64,000 nt of DNA from Minicystis rosea (GTDB lineage: Bacteria; Myxococcota_A; Polyangia; Polyangiales; Polyangiaceae): positions 14,461,501 through 14,525,500 of the forward strand of contig CP016211.1 of assembly GCA_001931535.1 (NCBI GenBank). The letters are read 5' to 3'. Positions within the stretch are counted from its first letter, which is position 1. Each line of letters starts with the position of its first letter. The notes below the pieces were generated by a model. The model was not told the origin of the DNA, did no database searches, and saw only the letters and a program-made list of their open reading frames with translations. Both the position numbers and the translations under genes were made by a program. Below, piece after piece: positions 17,016-25,625 of this stretch.

Positions 17016-17936
17016 ATGAAGGACGGGGAGATCGTCATCGGCCTCGATCTCGGGGGCACCAAGATCGAGGCCGTCGCAGCGCGACGCGCGCCTGATCGAT
17101 CCGAGCTCGACGTCATCGTCCGTCGTCGTGTCGCCACCATGGCCGATCGCGGCTACGAGGCCGTGCTGGGCGCGACGGCGCATCTGCTCGACGAGATGGC
17201 TCGCTCCGAGGAGCTCGATCTCCGCAGGGTGCCCATCGGCATGGGCATGCCCGGCGGCATCACGCGCCGCACCGGCCTGGTGAAGAACTCCAACGCCGTC
17301 TGCCTCAACGGCCGCCCGTTTCGCGACGATCTGCAGCGCGAGCTGGGCCGCTCGATCGCCTTCGACAACGACGCCAACTGCTTCGCGCTCGCCGAGGCCA
17401 TGCTCGGCGCGGCCCGCGCGCACCGCGACGGGATCGTGTTCGGCGTGATCCTCGGCACCGGCGTGGGCGGCGGTGTCGTGGTGCGCGGCGATGTGTGGCC
17501 CGGGGCGCAGGGCATCGCCGGCGAGTGGGGGCACCACGTGATCCACGGCGGCGGCCGGCCCTGCTACTGCGGCCACCGCGGCTGCGTGGAGTGCTACGTG
17601 TCGGGGCCGGCAGTCGAGAAGGACTACGAGGCCCGCGCGGGCGTGCGGCGCCCGCTGATCGAGATCGTGGCTCGGCGCGGGCAGGATGCGCACGCCGATG
17701 CCGCCGTCGAGGAGATGCTGGAGGCCTTCGGGCGCGGGCTCGCGAACGTGATCGACGTGCTCGATCCGAGCGCCGTCGTGCTCGGCGGCGGCGTGTCCAA
17801 CCAAGCGTTCCTCTACGACGAAGGCGTCGCGCGCGTCGCGCACCACGTGTTCAACGACGAGCTCTCGACCCCGATCCTCAAGCACGCGCTCGGCGACTCG
17901 GCGGGCGTCCTCGGGGCGGCGCTGATCGCGAAGTAG
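17016..17936 (+). CDS. ROK-family sugar kinase (glucokinase-like)
   Basis: This 306-residue kinase phosphorylates a hexose or amino sugar with ATP. The phosphate-binding loop IGLDLGGTKIEAVA is at the N terminus. DNDANCFALAEA contains the catalytic Asp. GTGVGGGVVVRGDVW follows. The ROK zinc site is present as GHHVIHGGGRPCYCGHRGCVECY, with the conserved Cys-x-Cys-x4-Cys pattern. The adenine-side motif VVLGGGVSNQAF is near the end. The length is normal for glucokinases, fructokinases and N-acetylmannosamine kinases of this family, and sequence alone does not separate these. The gene follows ddl in the same direction at 57 bases and may be co-transcribed. Confidence 0.92.
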   Translation: MKDGEIVIGLDLGGTKIEAVAARRAPDRSELDVIVRRRVATMADRGYEAVLGATAHLLDEMARSEELDLRRVPIGMGMPGGITRRTGLVKNSNAVCLNGRPFRDDLQRELGRSIAFDNDANCFALAEAMLGAARAHRDGIVFGVILGTGVGGGVVVRGDVWPGAQGIAGEWGHHVIHGGGRPCYCGHRGCVECYVSGPAVEKDYEARAGVRRPLIEIVARRGQDAHADAAVEEMLEAFGRGLANVIDVLDPSAVVLGGGVSNQAFLYDEGVARVAHHVFNDELSTPILKHALGDSAGVLGAALIAK

Positions 17937-17996
17937 CCTTCGTTTGCGGCTCGCCATGCGATCGAAGAGCGTCGCGGGCGCGGCGCGATTGCATCT

Positions 17997-19112
17997 TCAA
18001 TCCGGGCAGGTGTCGGTCGCCGGATCGGTCTCGGGCGGGCAGCCCGGCGTCGGCACGGGCGGCGGCTCGATGACGCCGATCTTCGCTTCCTGCGCGGTGA
18101 AGCCGATGCCGATCGAGAGCGCATCGCAGGGGAGGGTCTTCGCGCCGGAGGGATCGGCGAGGATGTCGAGGCCGCCGCACAGCGCTGATTTGGCCTGCGG
18201 GTAGCCGAGCGCGGCGTCGGTGCAGATGGGCTTGCCGTTGCCGTCGCGGTAGGTGCTCATCGCCTGGAAGAGATCCTGCACGCGCCAGCGCGCGGAGAGC
18301 ACGCCGCTCGTCATCGACCAGCTTCCCTGTGACTTCGAGAGCGTCCCGGTGAGCACGCCGCCGGTGAGGAGGAGCGTGATGGTGTTGTCGTCGCCGCCGA
18401 GCCGCATCTGCACCGAGGGCATGGCCGCCACCAGCGTGCCCTGCGCGACGTAGGCGCCCTCGGAGCGGTACATGGGCTGATCCAGATCGTCGTTCATCAG
18501 CGCGGTCGCCGAGATGGCCCACGCGTCCGTGCCGTTCCACAGCGGCGTCGCGTCGGTGCCGGTGCTGGGGAACATGGCGACGTCGACCTTGGGATCGTCG
18601 GCCTTGCCGTTGTAGCCGCGCACGCGGATGACGAAGGACCAGACGCCTTCGCCGACCTTGGCGCTGAACGCGTCGGAGCTGAAGTTGGTCGCGCCGGCGG
18701 CGAACTGGATGAGCGAGAAGAACTGCGCCGACGCGTTGTCGATGCCGCCCGGCGCGTCGCAGTGCGGCTTCTTCGACACGCAGCTCGCGCCGGCGTCCGC
18801 GAAGCAGGTGCAGACGTGATCGAGATCGTAGCCGGGGGGCACCGTCGCGCTCTCGCCTAGATCGATGGTGCGGAGCGCGACGACGATCTCCTCCGCGTCG
18901 GCGTCGTCGGGGATCGCGGGCGGATCGGGATATCCGGCGGCCATGCAGCTGTCCACCGCGCCGCCGCCGGTGCCGGCGTCGACGCCGCCGTCGGGCTCGG
19001 GCGCGGCGGCGAAGTCTCCATCGAGGCCGGCCACGATCTGGCAAGCAGCGGCGCCGAGCACGACGACGCCGAGCAGCGATCCGATGCGGGCCACGCGACG
19101 TGTCGTGCTCAA
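17997..19112 (-). CDS. Lipoprotein, last gene of a kinase/TPR operon
   Basis: The frame has no ATG near its start. The best start is a TTG at 19110-19112 that overlaps the stop codon of the upstream gene in a TTGA arrangement, with GGGAGG upstream. The 371-residue product then begins MSTTRRVARIG and has a signal peptide ending in LGAAAC, a lipobox, followed by QIVAGLDGDF, a pattern seen in many myxobacterial lipoproteins. The mature domain is rich in beta-strand patterns, with paired cysteines (HVCTCFADAGASC, ALCGG, LPCDALS). It has no enzymatic motif. The overlap implies translational coupling with the TPR protein and the Ser/Thr kinase, so it may be the outside part of one signalling unit. 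Confidence 0.7.
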   Translation of the reverse strand: MSTTRRVARIGSLLGVVVLGAAACQIVAGLDGDFAAAPEPDGGVDAGTGGGAVDSCMAAGYPDPPAIPDDADAEEIVVALRTIDLGESATVPPGYDLDHVCTCFADAGASCVSKKPHCDAPGGIDNASAQFFSLIQFAAGATNFSSDAFSAKVGEGVWSFVIRVRGYNGKADDPKVDVAMFPSTGTDATPLWNGTDAWAISATALMNDDLDQPMYRSEGAYVAQGTLVAAMPSVQMRLGGDDNTITLLLTGGVLTGTLSKSQGSWSMTSGVLSARWRVQDLFQAMSTYRDGNGKPICTDAALGYPQAKSALCGGLDILADPSGAKTLPCDALSIGIGFTAQEAKIGVIEPPPVPTPGCPPETDPATDTCPD

Positions 19113-20074
19113 AACACACCTCCCGCCGAGAGAAAGGCGCCGCCCGGCCCGATGACGGGCGTGAGCTCGAAGCGCTGCGCCGCGCGTGGTGCGTCCGAGG
19201 GCTTCGACGTCGTGCCGAGGATCACCAGCACCGTGCCCGCGACGGCGACCGCGCCGCCCGCGATGAGCGTGCCGTTCGCGATCGAGGCGGCTTTCCGGCC
19301 GCTGTCGAGCGCTTCCAGCCCCTCGGGCGAGCACGTTCGGTTCGGGCACGCTTCGCTCACCTTGCCGCCCTGCGAGACGGCACGCGCGCCGAAGTACGTG
19401 CCCACGCCGAGCAGCACAGCGCCTGCGCCGAGCGCGGCGATCCCCGTGGGGAGCTTCCAGCGCACCTCGGGCGGCGGTGGCGGCGGTGGCGGCGCGGCGG
19501 TTTCCAACGCGGGGACGTCCAGCGTCTGCCGCTGGCCTTCCTTCATCGTGATCTTCGTCGAAAAAGGCTTCTTTTCGGGCGCGGCCGCGCTCACCACGTG
19601 ATCGCCGGGATCGACCGGGATGGCCGTGCCGAGGGCTTCCCGCGCCACGACGATGCCGTCGATCTTCACCTCGAGGCCAGGCGCGGCGTGGGCTTCGGGC
19701 ACCGCGATGGTCAGCCGCGAGAGGCGCTTCTCCAGCGCGGCGATGTGCTCGTTGGCTGCCTTCTGTCGATCGGCACGGCCCTGCTTCTTCGCGAGGCTCA
19801 GGGCTTCGTTGAACTCGGTCCACGCGGCGGCCGTCTTGCCCTCGATCTCGTGGCACATCGCCAGGTTGATGAGCGTGCCGCCGACCGCGTCGATCTTGTA
19901 GCTCGAGGCGAATTTCTCGCAGGCCTCGGGGACCTTGCCGCGCGCCATCAGCTTCTTGGCGTCGCGGAACAACGTCTCCGCGACCGCGCGCTCGGCGGCC
20001 GTCGGATCGGCGAACGCGGGCGTCGTCGCGGCGAGGACGAGCAGCGCGGCGCTACAAGCGATCGGAGAACGCAT
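19109..20074 (-). CDS. TPR/PEGA-like membrane protein encoded with a Ser/Thr kinase
   Basis: The 321-residue protein has a Sec signal peptide (ACSAALLVLAATTPAFA). Residues 25-115 are helical with TPR-like character (AETLFRDAKKLMARGKVPEAC, EGKTAAAWTEFNEALSLAKK). Residues 125-195 are a PEGA-like beta domain (GLEVKIDGIVVARE, VDPGDHVVSAAAP). A Pro-rich stretch (eight Pro) leads into two hydrophobic helices, GIAALGAGAVLLGVGTYFGA and GTLIAGGAVAVAGTVLVIL. This layout is common in Polyangiaceae next to kinases. The start overlaps the upstream kinase gene by 23 bases and its stop overlaps the start of the lipoprotein gene. It probably acts in the periplasm as an envelope partner of the kinase; that is inference. 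Confidence 0.78.
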   Translation of the reverse strand: MRSPIACSAALLVLAATTPAFADPTAAERAVAETLFRDAKKLMARGKVPEACEKFASSYKIDAVGGTLINLAMCHEIEGKTAAAWTEFNEALSLAKKQGRADRQKAANEHIAALEKRLSRLTIAVPEAHAAPGLEVKIDGIVVAREALGTAIPVDPGDHVVSAAAPEKKPFSTKITMKEGQRQTLDVPALETAAPPPPPPPPEVRWKLPTGIAALGAGAVLLGVGTYFGARAVSQGGKVSEACPNRTCSPEGLEALDSGRKAASIANGTLIAGGAVAVAGTVLVILGTTSKPSDAPRAAQRFELTPVIGPGGAFLSAGGVF

Positions 20075-21338
20075 CGGAGGGAGCTCGGTTGGTGTTCGGC
20101 CGGCGCACGCCCGGTGCCTTCGCGGATGCGCTCGTCGTGGGCGCGGCGGTGGGCGTCGCCTCGGTCGTCGGGGCCGCGGCGACGGCGCTCGCCGTCGCGG
20201 TGGGCGGCGTAGAGATCGCCGGGATCGCGGTCGATGCGATCGGCTGCGGATTGGTCGCAGGCGCGACGGGCACCGCGTCGTGCGGGCGGCCGAGCACCGC
20301 CGCGAGGATCCCGCACGCGACCACCGTCGTGGCGATCCCGGTCGCGACCATCACCGTCGGCCGGCGCGGCGGGCGCGGCGAAGGCCCGGTGGCGCTCGGA
20401 TACGAAGCGCCGGGCGCGGTGTGATCGACCATCGCGCGCATGCCTTCGGGCAGGAAAGGCCCGAGCGCGCGGGCCAGATCCGCGGCGCTCTGCACGCGCT
20501 TCTGCACGTCCTTTTCGAGGCAGCGCAGCACCAGCGCTTCGAGCTCCGGCGGCACGTCGGGACGCGCCTCGCGCAGCGACGGCGGCGGGTCGACCATGAT
20601 CTTCGCCAAGCTCGCCGAGGACGTCTCCGCCGCGAAGGCCGCGCGGCCCGTGAGCAGCTTGTAGAGGATCGCGCCCAGCGCCCACACGTCGGCGCGCGCG
20701 TCGACGCCCTTGGGGCTCCGGATCTGCTCGGGCGACATGTAGAGCGGCGATCCGAGCACGTCGGTGGTGGCGGTGAGGTTCTGGTCCTCTTCGCCGCTCA
20801 CCTTGGAGATGCCGAAGTCGAGCACCTTCACGAGCGGCGATCCGTCGGCGCGGCGCGTGAGGAACAGGTTCGCCGGCTTGAGATCGCGGTGCACGATGCC
20901 GTAGAGGTGCGCCTCGGCCACGGCGTCGCACGCCTGCGCCACGTAGAGCGCGGCCTCGGCGATGGGCAGCGGCCCGCGCTGCGCCGAGGTCTTGTGCAGA
21001 TCGAGCCCGGCGAGCAGCTCCATCACGATGAAGGGCGCGCCGCTCGGGAGCGAGCCCACGTCAATCACGCGGGCCACGTGCTCGCTCTTGATGCGCACCG
21101 CGGCGCGCGCCTCGCGCACGAAGCGGGCGACCATCGCCGGGTCCTCCGCCACCTCCCGCTTCAGGAACTTGAGCGCGACCGGCTCGCGGAGCTGCACGTG
21201 CGTGGCCGCGAAGACCGCGCCCATCCCGCCTTGGCCGAGGCTCCGTTCGAGCTGGTATTTCCCGGCGATCAGCTCGCCCGGCTGCGGCCCGGCGCTCGAG
21301 GCCGCTTGCGGTCCGGGGGCACTGGAAGGATCGCTCAT
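20052..21338 (-). CDS. Hanks-type serine/threonine protein kinase with C-terminal membrane segment
   Basis: The N-terminal 300 residues are a complete protein kinase domain. The glycine loop is LGQGGMGAVFAA, the ATP lysine is in VALKFLKRE, the catalytic loop is IVHRDLKPANLF, the metal loop is KVLDFGISK, and the APE-equivalent is GSPLYMSPEQIRS. One transmembrane helix (VMVATGIATTVVACGILAAV) follows at about residue 330, and the outside portion is a 90-residue Ala/Thr/Pro-rich tail with no folded domain. The start is the ATG at 21338. The gene overlaps the TPR/PEGA gene by 23 bases, making it the first gene of a three-gene cassette. Such kinases phosphorylate Ser/Thr of cytoplasmic targets in response to envelope signals; the target is unknown. 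Confidence 0.93.
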   Translation of the reverse strand: MSDPSSAPGPQAASSAGPQPGELIAGKYQLERSLGQGGMGAVFAATHVQLREPVALKFLKREVAEDPAMVARFVREARAAVRIKSEHVARVIDVGSLPSGAPFIVMELLAGLDLHKTSAQRGPLPIAEAALYVAQACDAVAEAHLYGIVHRDLKPANLFLTRRADGSPLVKVLDFGISKVSGEEDQNLTATTDVLGSPLYMSPEQIRSPKGVDARADVWALGAILYKLLTGRAAFAAETSSASLAKIMVDPPPSLREARPDVPPELEALVLRCLEKDVQKRVQSAADLARALGPFLPEGMRAMVDHTAPGASYPSATGPSPRPPRRPTVMVATGIATTVVACGILAAVLGRPHDAVPVAPATNPQPIASTAIPAISTPPTATASAVAAAPTTEATPTAAPTTSASAKAPGVRRPNTNRAPSDAFSDRL

Positions 21339-21498
21339 GCGCGGCTCGGGGCGGGCGCCCGGGCCCGAGCGTACCGAAGCCCATGGGCGCTGCCAAGCCG
21401 GGGCCGGCCGCGACCGCTCGGGCCCGCTCGCTGCACCGGGACGATCGCCTCTCGCGCACGTGAGGACGCCCCGTGGTATGGAGCACGCGGACTCGCCC

Positions 21499-22440
21499 AT
21501 GCCCCCGAAATCCCCGTCGAAGAAGCCCGCTCAGAAGCCCCTCCGCGAAGACCTCCTGGCCAAGCAGAAGCAGGCTCCGCTCCCCGCCGATCCGCTCTCG
21601 CCCGAGGCCCTCCGGCCGATGGCCCTGCGCATCGGCCTCCCGGTCCTCGCGGGCTGGATCTTGGCCTTCGTGCTCTCCGGTTGGATCCCGAAGGCCGTCA
21701 TGGGCGTCATCACGCTGGCGCTCGCGGCCGTGCTCCTCTGGGCGCTGCGCTTCGCGCGCCGCTCGCGCGCCGTCGCCTCGATCGTGCGCGAGGTGGGCGA
21801 CACGCCGGAGGCCCGCAAGGAGGCGATCGCCAAGCTCGAGAGCGAGTTCAAGAAGGACGACACCGCCGCCGTCTTCGCCAAGGCGCAGCTCCTCATGCAG
21901 GAGGATCCGCGCGCCGCCCTGGCCGCGCTCGAGACCATCAACCTCGACAAGGCCCTCGCGCCCGAGGCCGATCAGGCGCGCGCGCAGCGGGCCATGATCC
22001 ACCTGATGCTCGGCGAGACCGATCAGGCCCGGCAGCTCGTCGACGTCATCGACATGTCGCGCCACAAGGAGCCGCAGACGCGCGCCACGATGGCCTCGAT
22101 CACCGGCGAAGCCTGGGCCCGCACCGGCCAGGCCAAGAAGGCCGTGGAGCTCCTCGAGACGCTCGACGTCGAGGACGCCGTCTACGCCGATCTCAAGCCG
22201 CAGCTCCTCCGCTCGCGCGCCTTCGCCTACGCGTGGGCCAGCGACACGAAGCAGATGAAGCACACGCTGCGCAAGCTCTTCGCCATCAACCCGCAATACC
22301 TCTTCGGCTTCATCACCAAGAAGAAGAACCCCATGGGCGTGAACCCGCGCGGCGTGCACCCGCTCCTCGAGAAGGAAGCCGCCGAGATGTTGAGCCGCGC
22401 CACCGGCATGCCGCGTCGCATGGAGATCAAGCGCGGCTGA
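21499..22440 (+). CDS. Two-TM membrane protein with helical-repeat cytoplasmic region
   Basis: The 313-residue protein has a basic Lys/Pro-rich N terminus, two adjacent transmembrane helices (residues 45-100: LPVLAGWILAFVLSGWI and VMGVITLALAAVLLWAL), and about 200 residues of helical repeats. The pattern LLMQEDPRAALAALETINLDKAL, RAQRAMIHLMLGETDQARQLV and EAWARTGQAKKAVELLETL is TPR-like. It is probably an inner-membrane scaffold. I chose the ATG at 21499; the ATG at 21478 would add seven residues. It is divergent from the kinase operon, and the 160-base gap is likely to hold both promoters. Similar proteins occur near conserved genes in myxobacteria, but I cannot name a function. Confidence 0.75.
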   Translation: MPPKSPSKKPAQKPLREDLLAKQKQAPLPADPLSPEALRPMALRIGLPVLAGWILAFVLSGWIPKAVMGVITLALAAVLLWALRFARRSRAVASIVREVGDTPEARKEAIAKLESEFKKDDTAAVFAKAQLLMQEDPRAALAALETINLDKALAPEADQARAQRAMIHLMLGETDQARQLVDVIDMSRHKEPQTRATMASITGEAWARTGQAKKAVELLETLDVEDAVYADLKPQLLRSRAFAYAWASDTKQMKHTLRKLFAINPQYLFGFITKKKNPMGVNPRGVHPLLEKEAAEMLSRATGMPRRMEIKRG

Positions 22441-22667
22441 CGATGTGACCGATGCAGCTGCGGTGAGCCGCGCGGCGTCGGTCGTCCCCCTCGAAATCGC
22501 AGCGGATTCCTCGACCGTCCTCCCCATCCGCGCGGCGCTCGCAACGCTCTCTCGGTCACATCTTCGGTCGACCTGATCGCCCGTCACGATCGCACACCCA
22601 TGCGCGTCGTGGCGGCATCTTGACCGCGCCGGGGCCCTCCTCGATCATCGCATCGGAGGTGGGGGCC

Positions 22668-23279
22668 GTGCAGTTTCTCTTCATTCCCTTCGCGAAGCTC
22701 GAGAACAACACCAACCTGATCGGCATGGCGGCGAACTGGCAGCGTGCCCACGCGCTCCAAGACGCGAGCTTCGGCCAGGTGGAGAATCGCGTCTACACGC
22801 AGGGCCAGCGGGTGCTCGAGGACATCGCGCGTGACGACGTGGTGCACATCCTCGCGCACGGCCAAGGCACCGACTACGTCGTCAACGACACCGTGCAACA
22901 CCCCATGAATTTCATGGGGCAGCAGATCATGGGGAATGCCGTGCTCGACGCGCGCACGCTGGCGGAGCGCGTCCACGGGTCCGGCCTGCCGTTGCGCCAT
23001 CGGGTCATCCGACTCTGCATCTGCAACACCAATGGGACGATGGATCGTTTCGCGCGCGCCTTCCGAGACGAGATGTGGCAGCTCAACTACACGGGCGCGC
23101 TCGAGGTCTATTACTACGCGGCCAGCGTCTCGATCCCGCGGCCCGTGCAGGGCCAGCCCGGCCAGGTGGCGCAGCACGTCCTCTTCACCGGCGCTCCCGG
23201 CTCGTTCGTGGCGACGCCCAGCGGCATCGCTCCGGTCGGGCAGCTCATCCCAGCCGCGCCCTTCATGTATCGAGTCTGA
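22668..23279 (+). CDS. Hypothetical protein with caspase-like (clan CD) His/Cys motif pair
   Basis: The 203-residue product starts at a GTG with GGAGG eight bases upstream; a TTG at 22620 would add 16 residues. It has no signal peptide. Residues 55-69 read as a strand followed by VHILAHGQGTDY with His64, and residues 112-123 as a strand followed by VIRLCICNTNG with Cys117 and Cys119. A helix, LDARTLAERVHGSGLP, lies between them. This strand-His-Gly ... helix ... strand-Cys order is that of the CHAT/C80/caspase-like peptidase fold. The homology is a fold guess from motif order, with no family match. There is no adjacent partner gene. A 38-base inverted repeat follows, which may end transcription. 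Confidence 0.5.
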   Translation: MQFLFIPFAKLENNTNLIGMAANWQRAHALQDASFGQVENRVYTQGQRVLEDIARDDVVHILAHGQGTDYVVNDTVQHPMNFMGQQIMGNAVLDARTLAERVHGSGLPLRHRVIRLCICNTNGTMDRFARAFRDEMWQLNYTGALEVYYYAASVSIPRPVQGQPGQVAQHVLFTGAPGSFVATPSGIAPVGQLIPAAPFMYRV

Positions 23280-23310
23280 CGCTCGCTCATCGCAGTCAGC
23301 CGCGCTGCGC

Positions 23311-23348
23311 CGGAGAGAAACCGTATCGCTCGATACGATATCTCTCCG
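23311..23348. terminator. Large imperfect inverted repeat (possible terminator)
   Basis: Arms CGGAGAGAAACCGTATCG and CGATACGATATCTCTCCG pair over 18 positions with two mismatches and a 2-base centre. It lies 31 bases after the stop of the caspase-like-fold gene. There is no U-run, so it may be a factor-dependent terminator, an RNA stabiliser or a protein-binding dyad. Confidence 0.45.
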
Positions 23349-23669
23349 GCGATTCCCCATCACGGTGCATTGCCGATCTCGGTCCCCATCGAGCGCTCAT
23401 CGCGGCGACGTCGAGATGCAATGGCTCGGCGAGCGCCCGCACACATGCGATGACGCTTCATCGACGCTGCCTCGCCCTCATCGGATCTCCGCGCGACGCT
23501 CTCGAAGAGCCCTGAGCATCGACGGTGGTTGGCGCTCGATCGCCGCGCGCCCTCACTGAATGCTTCGCGTTGCGCGGTTTTCGGGCTCGTCGAGAGGCGG
23601 GCAGGTTTTCGACGGCGAAACGAGCACCATGAAAGGGCGCCGCCGCAGTAACGTCCGCGGCGAAGAATC
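23349..23669. other. Intergenic region without supported gene
   Basis: About 320 bases with stop codons in all frames or only short shadow frames. Lower-GC patches occur near 23560-23640, just upstream of the zinc-ribbon membrane protein gene, where its promoter is likely. Nothing else was recognised. Confidence 0.4.
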
Positions 23670-24251
23670 ATGGTCGCAGCCCCCGCATCCGATGAGCCCG
23701 TGAAGATCGTCTTCAAGAGCAAGGCCTACGCGTTCCCGCCGGTGTGCGCGTGCTGTCTCGCGCCGACACAGCGGACCGAGACCGGCACGTCCACGCGCAC
23801 CATCGGCATCCCCATGGTGGCCGCGGTCAAGAAGACGTTCTCCTACGAGTACCCGTTCTGCGAGGCGTGTGCGGGGATCAAGCGCCGCTTCCACACCGAG
23901 TCGGGCTACTCGGGTTGCCTGCCGGGCATCGCCGCGATCATCGGGCTCGCGGTCGGGAAGCTCGCCGGTCTCCGCGGCGCCGCGTGGACGGCGTGCATCG
24001 TCGCGGCGGCGCTCGGGCTCGTGCTCTCGGTGGTGCTCCTCAACGTCCACGGCCGCCGCGCCCGCACCAAGGTGCTCGCGGACAACCCCGGCCACCCGCG
24101 CTACTGCACGGGCCTCGATCCCGTGGATCTGTGCGCGTGGGAGACGATCGACTCCGCGGTGTTCGAGATCAAGAACCCCGACTTCGCCCGCGCCGTCGTG
24201 GAGTCGGGCCGTGCGACCTACCAGCAAGAGGGCGCGGCCAAGGGAGCGTGA
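23670..24251 (+). CDS. Zinc-ribbon membrane protein of unknown function
   Basis: The 193-residue protein begins at the ATG at 23670. Residues 23-75 hold two Cys pairs, PPVCACCLAPT and YPFCEACAGIKRRF, which could form one zinc ribbon. Two close transmembrane helices follow at about 84-128 (CLPGIAAIIGLAVGKLAGL and GAAWTACIVAAALGLVLSVVLL). The remainder (LADNPGHPRYCTGLDPVDL) is a short cytoplasmic tail. This arrangement of a zinc ribbon and a two-helix hairpin occurs in many unassigned bacterial membrane proteins. It converges with the AI-2E permease gene across a hairpin that could terminate both. Confidence 0.7.
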   Translation: MVAAPASDEPVKIVFKSKAYAFPPVCACCLAPTQRTETGTSTRTIGIPMVAAVKKTFSYEYPFCEACAGIKRRFHTESGYSGCLPGIAAIIGLAVGKLAGLRGAAWTACIVAAALGLVLSVVLLNVHGRRARTKVLADNPGHPRYCTGLDPVDLCAWETIDSAVFEIKNPDFARAVVESGRATYQQEGAAKGA

Positions 24252-24264
24252 GGGTGGAGGTGCG

Positions 24265-24293
24265 GCGCCCAGACGGCCAATGCCTCTGGGCGC
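24265..24293. terminator. Hairpin between convergent genes (bidirectional terminator candidate)
   Basis: GCGCCCAGA and TCTGGGCGC form a perfect 9-base-pair stem with an 11-base loop. It lies 13 bases after the zinc-ribbon gene and 24 bases after the end of the convergent AI-2E permease gene. There is no strong U-run on either side. Confidence 0.5.
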
Positions 24294-24317
24294 TCGACGC
24301 CGCGTGATCGCGACGAA

Positions 24318-25625
24318 TCACGCCCCCGCTTCGGGCTGCTTTTCGGCTTCCGCTGCCGGGCGACGCAGCTTCATCTCGGGGTGCACGGTCGCCATCGGAT
24401 CGGAGATCCCCAGCGTCGTCTCGCGGAAGTGGAGGAAGATCGTCTGCGCGATCGACATGCAGGGCACCGCGAAGAGCGCGCCCGCGAGCTGGAAGAAGTG
24501 CTCGCCCACGATGAGCGAGAACACCACCAGCACCGGGTGGATCTTGGCCGCGTCGCCGATGATCTTCGGGTTCAGGAAGTTCGCCTCGAGCTGGTGAATC
24601 CCGACGATCCACGCGAGCACGCCCACCGCGGTCGCGGGCGATTGCGTGAGCCCGATGGCCACGGCGGGCACGCTGCTCAGGATCGATCCGAAGATCGGGA
24701 TCAGCGACATCACGCCGGCGACGAAGCTCAGGATCGGCCAGTACTTGAGCCCGAACAGGTAGAAGCCGATGGCCGAGAGGACGCCGTTCACGAGGCAGAT
24801 CATGAGCTGCCCGCGCACGACGCCGCTGAGGCCGCGATCGAGGCGGCGGAAGAAGCGGTCGAACGCCTCGCGCGAGGGCGGCGCGCAGAGCTCGCGGAGG
24901 AACTCGAAGATGCGCTCGTGCGTGAGCATGAGGTAGCCGGCGAGCATCAGCGTCATGAAGAGCGTGAAGATGCCGCGCGAGATGCCGTAGGCGATGGAGC
25001 GGCCGATCTTCAGCACCTCGACCGCGTTCTCGCGCAGGTAGGTGGCGCCCTTGTCGAAGCCGTCGCGGAGGAGCGTGGCGCTCTGGAGGCCGTGTGACTT
25101 CTCGCGCTGCTCGATCTGCCAGACGCCGTCGCGCTTCTCTTTGAAGACGACGCCTTCGGCCACGCGCACGTCGTACGAGCCGTCGGCCTTGCGCTCGATG
25201 TGGAAGGGCGCGGGCGGCTCCGGCGGCGGCGCGGCGACCTCCGGCTCGGGCGGCGCGGGCTTCTGTCCGGTCCAGCTCGCGAGCTTCGCGTCGATCTCCG
25301 GCAGCCACTCGACGCGCGCGCGCTGCTGGAAGCGCGGCCACTCGCTGGCGAGGCCCTGGCCTTCGCTGACGAGCCGCGGGACCACGATGGCGAAGAACCC
25401 GCCGATGGTGCCCAGCGTGATCGCATAGACGAGCAGGACCGCGGCCCACCGCGGCACCTTGAGGCGCTCCATGCGCTTCACCGCCGGGAGCAGCACGTAG
25501 GCCACCACCAGCGCGAGCACGAACGGCATCAGCACCGTGTGCGCGGCGATGAGCACCGCGGTCACGAGGATCGCCGTCACCGAAAGGAAGATGCGCCGTT
25601 GCTGCGAGGTCGGCGGATCGATCAC
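24318..25625 (-). CDS. AI-2E-family transporter (TqsA/PerM type) with enlarged periplasmic insert
   Basis: The 435-residue membrane protein belongs to the AI-2E exporter/PerM family, which exports signals or couples Na+/H+ flow. Family signs are the N-terminal helices (LIAAHTVLMPFVLALVVAYVLLPAV), the central GQLMICLVNGVLSAIGFYL and AGVMSLIPIFGSILSSVPAV, and the late LEANFLNPKIIGDAAKIHPV. Usual length is 340-380. Here the loop between the third helix and the RDGFDKGATYLRENA helix is about 60-80 residues longer and Pro/Glu-rich with a small beta segment, so it has an extra periplasmic domain. It starts at a GTG that overlaps the HIT gene stop (GTGA), so the two are translationally coupled. Substrate unknown. 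Confidence 0.88.
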   Translation of the reverse strand: MIDPPTSQQRRIFLSVTAILVTAVLIAAHTVLMPFVLALVVAYVLLPAVKRMERLKVPRWAAVLLVYAITLGTIGGFFAIVVPRLVSEGQGLASEWPRFQQRARVEWLPEIDAKLASWTGQKPAPPEPEVAAPPPEPPAPFHIERKADGSYDVRVAEGVVFKEKRDGVWQIEQREKSHGLQSATLLRDGFDKGATYLRENAVEVLKIGRSIAYGISRGIFTLFMTLMLAGYLMLTHERIFEFLRELCAPPSREAFDRFFRRLDRGLSGVVRGQLMICLVNGVLSAIGFYLFGLKYWPILSFVAGVMSLIPIFGSILSSVPAVAIGLTQSPATAVGVLAWIVGIHQLEANFLNPKIIGDAAKIHPVLVVFSLIVGEHFFQLAGALFAVPCMSIAQTIFLHFRETTLGISDPMATVHPEMKLRRPAAEAEKQPEAGA

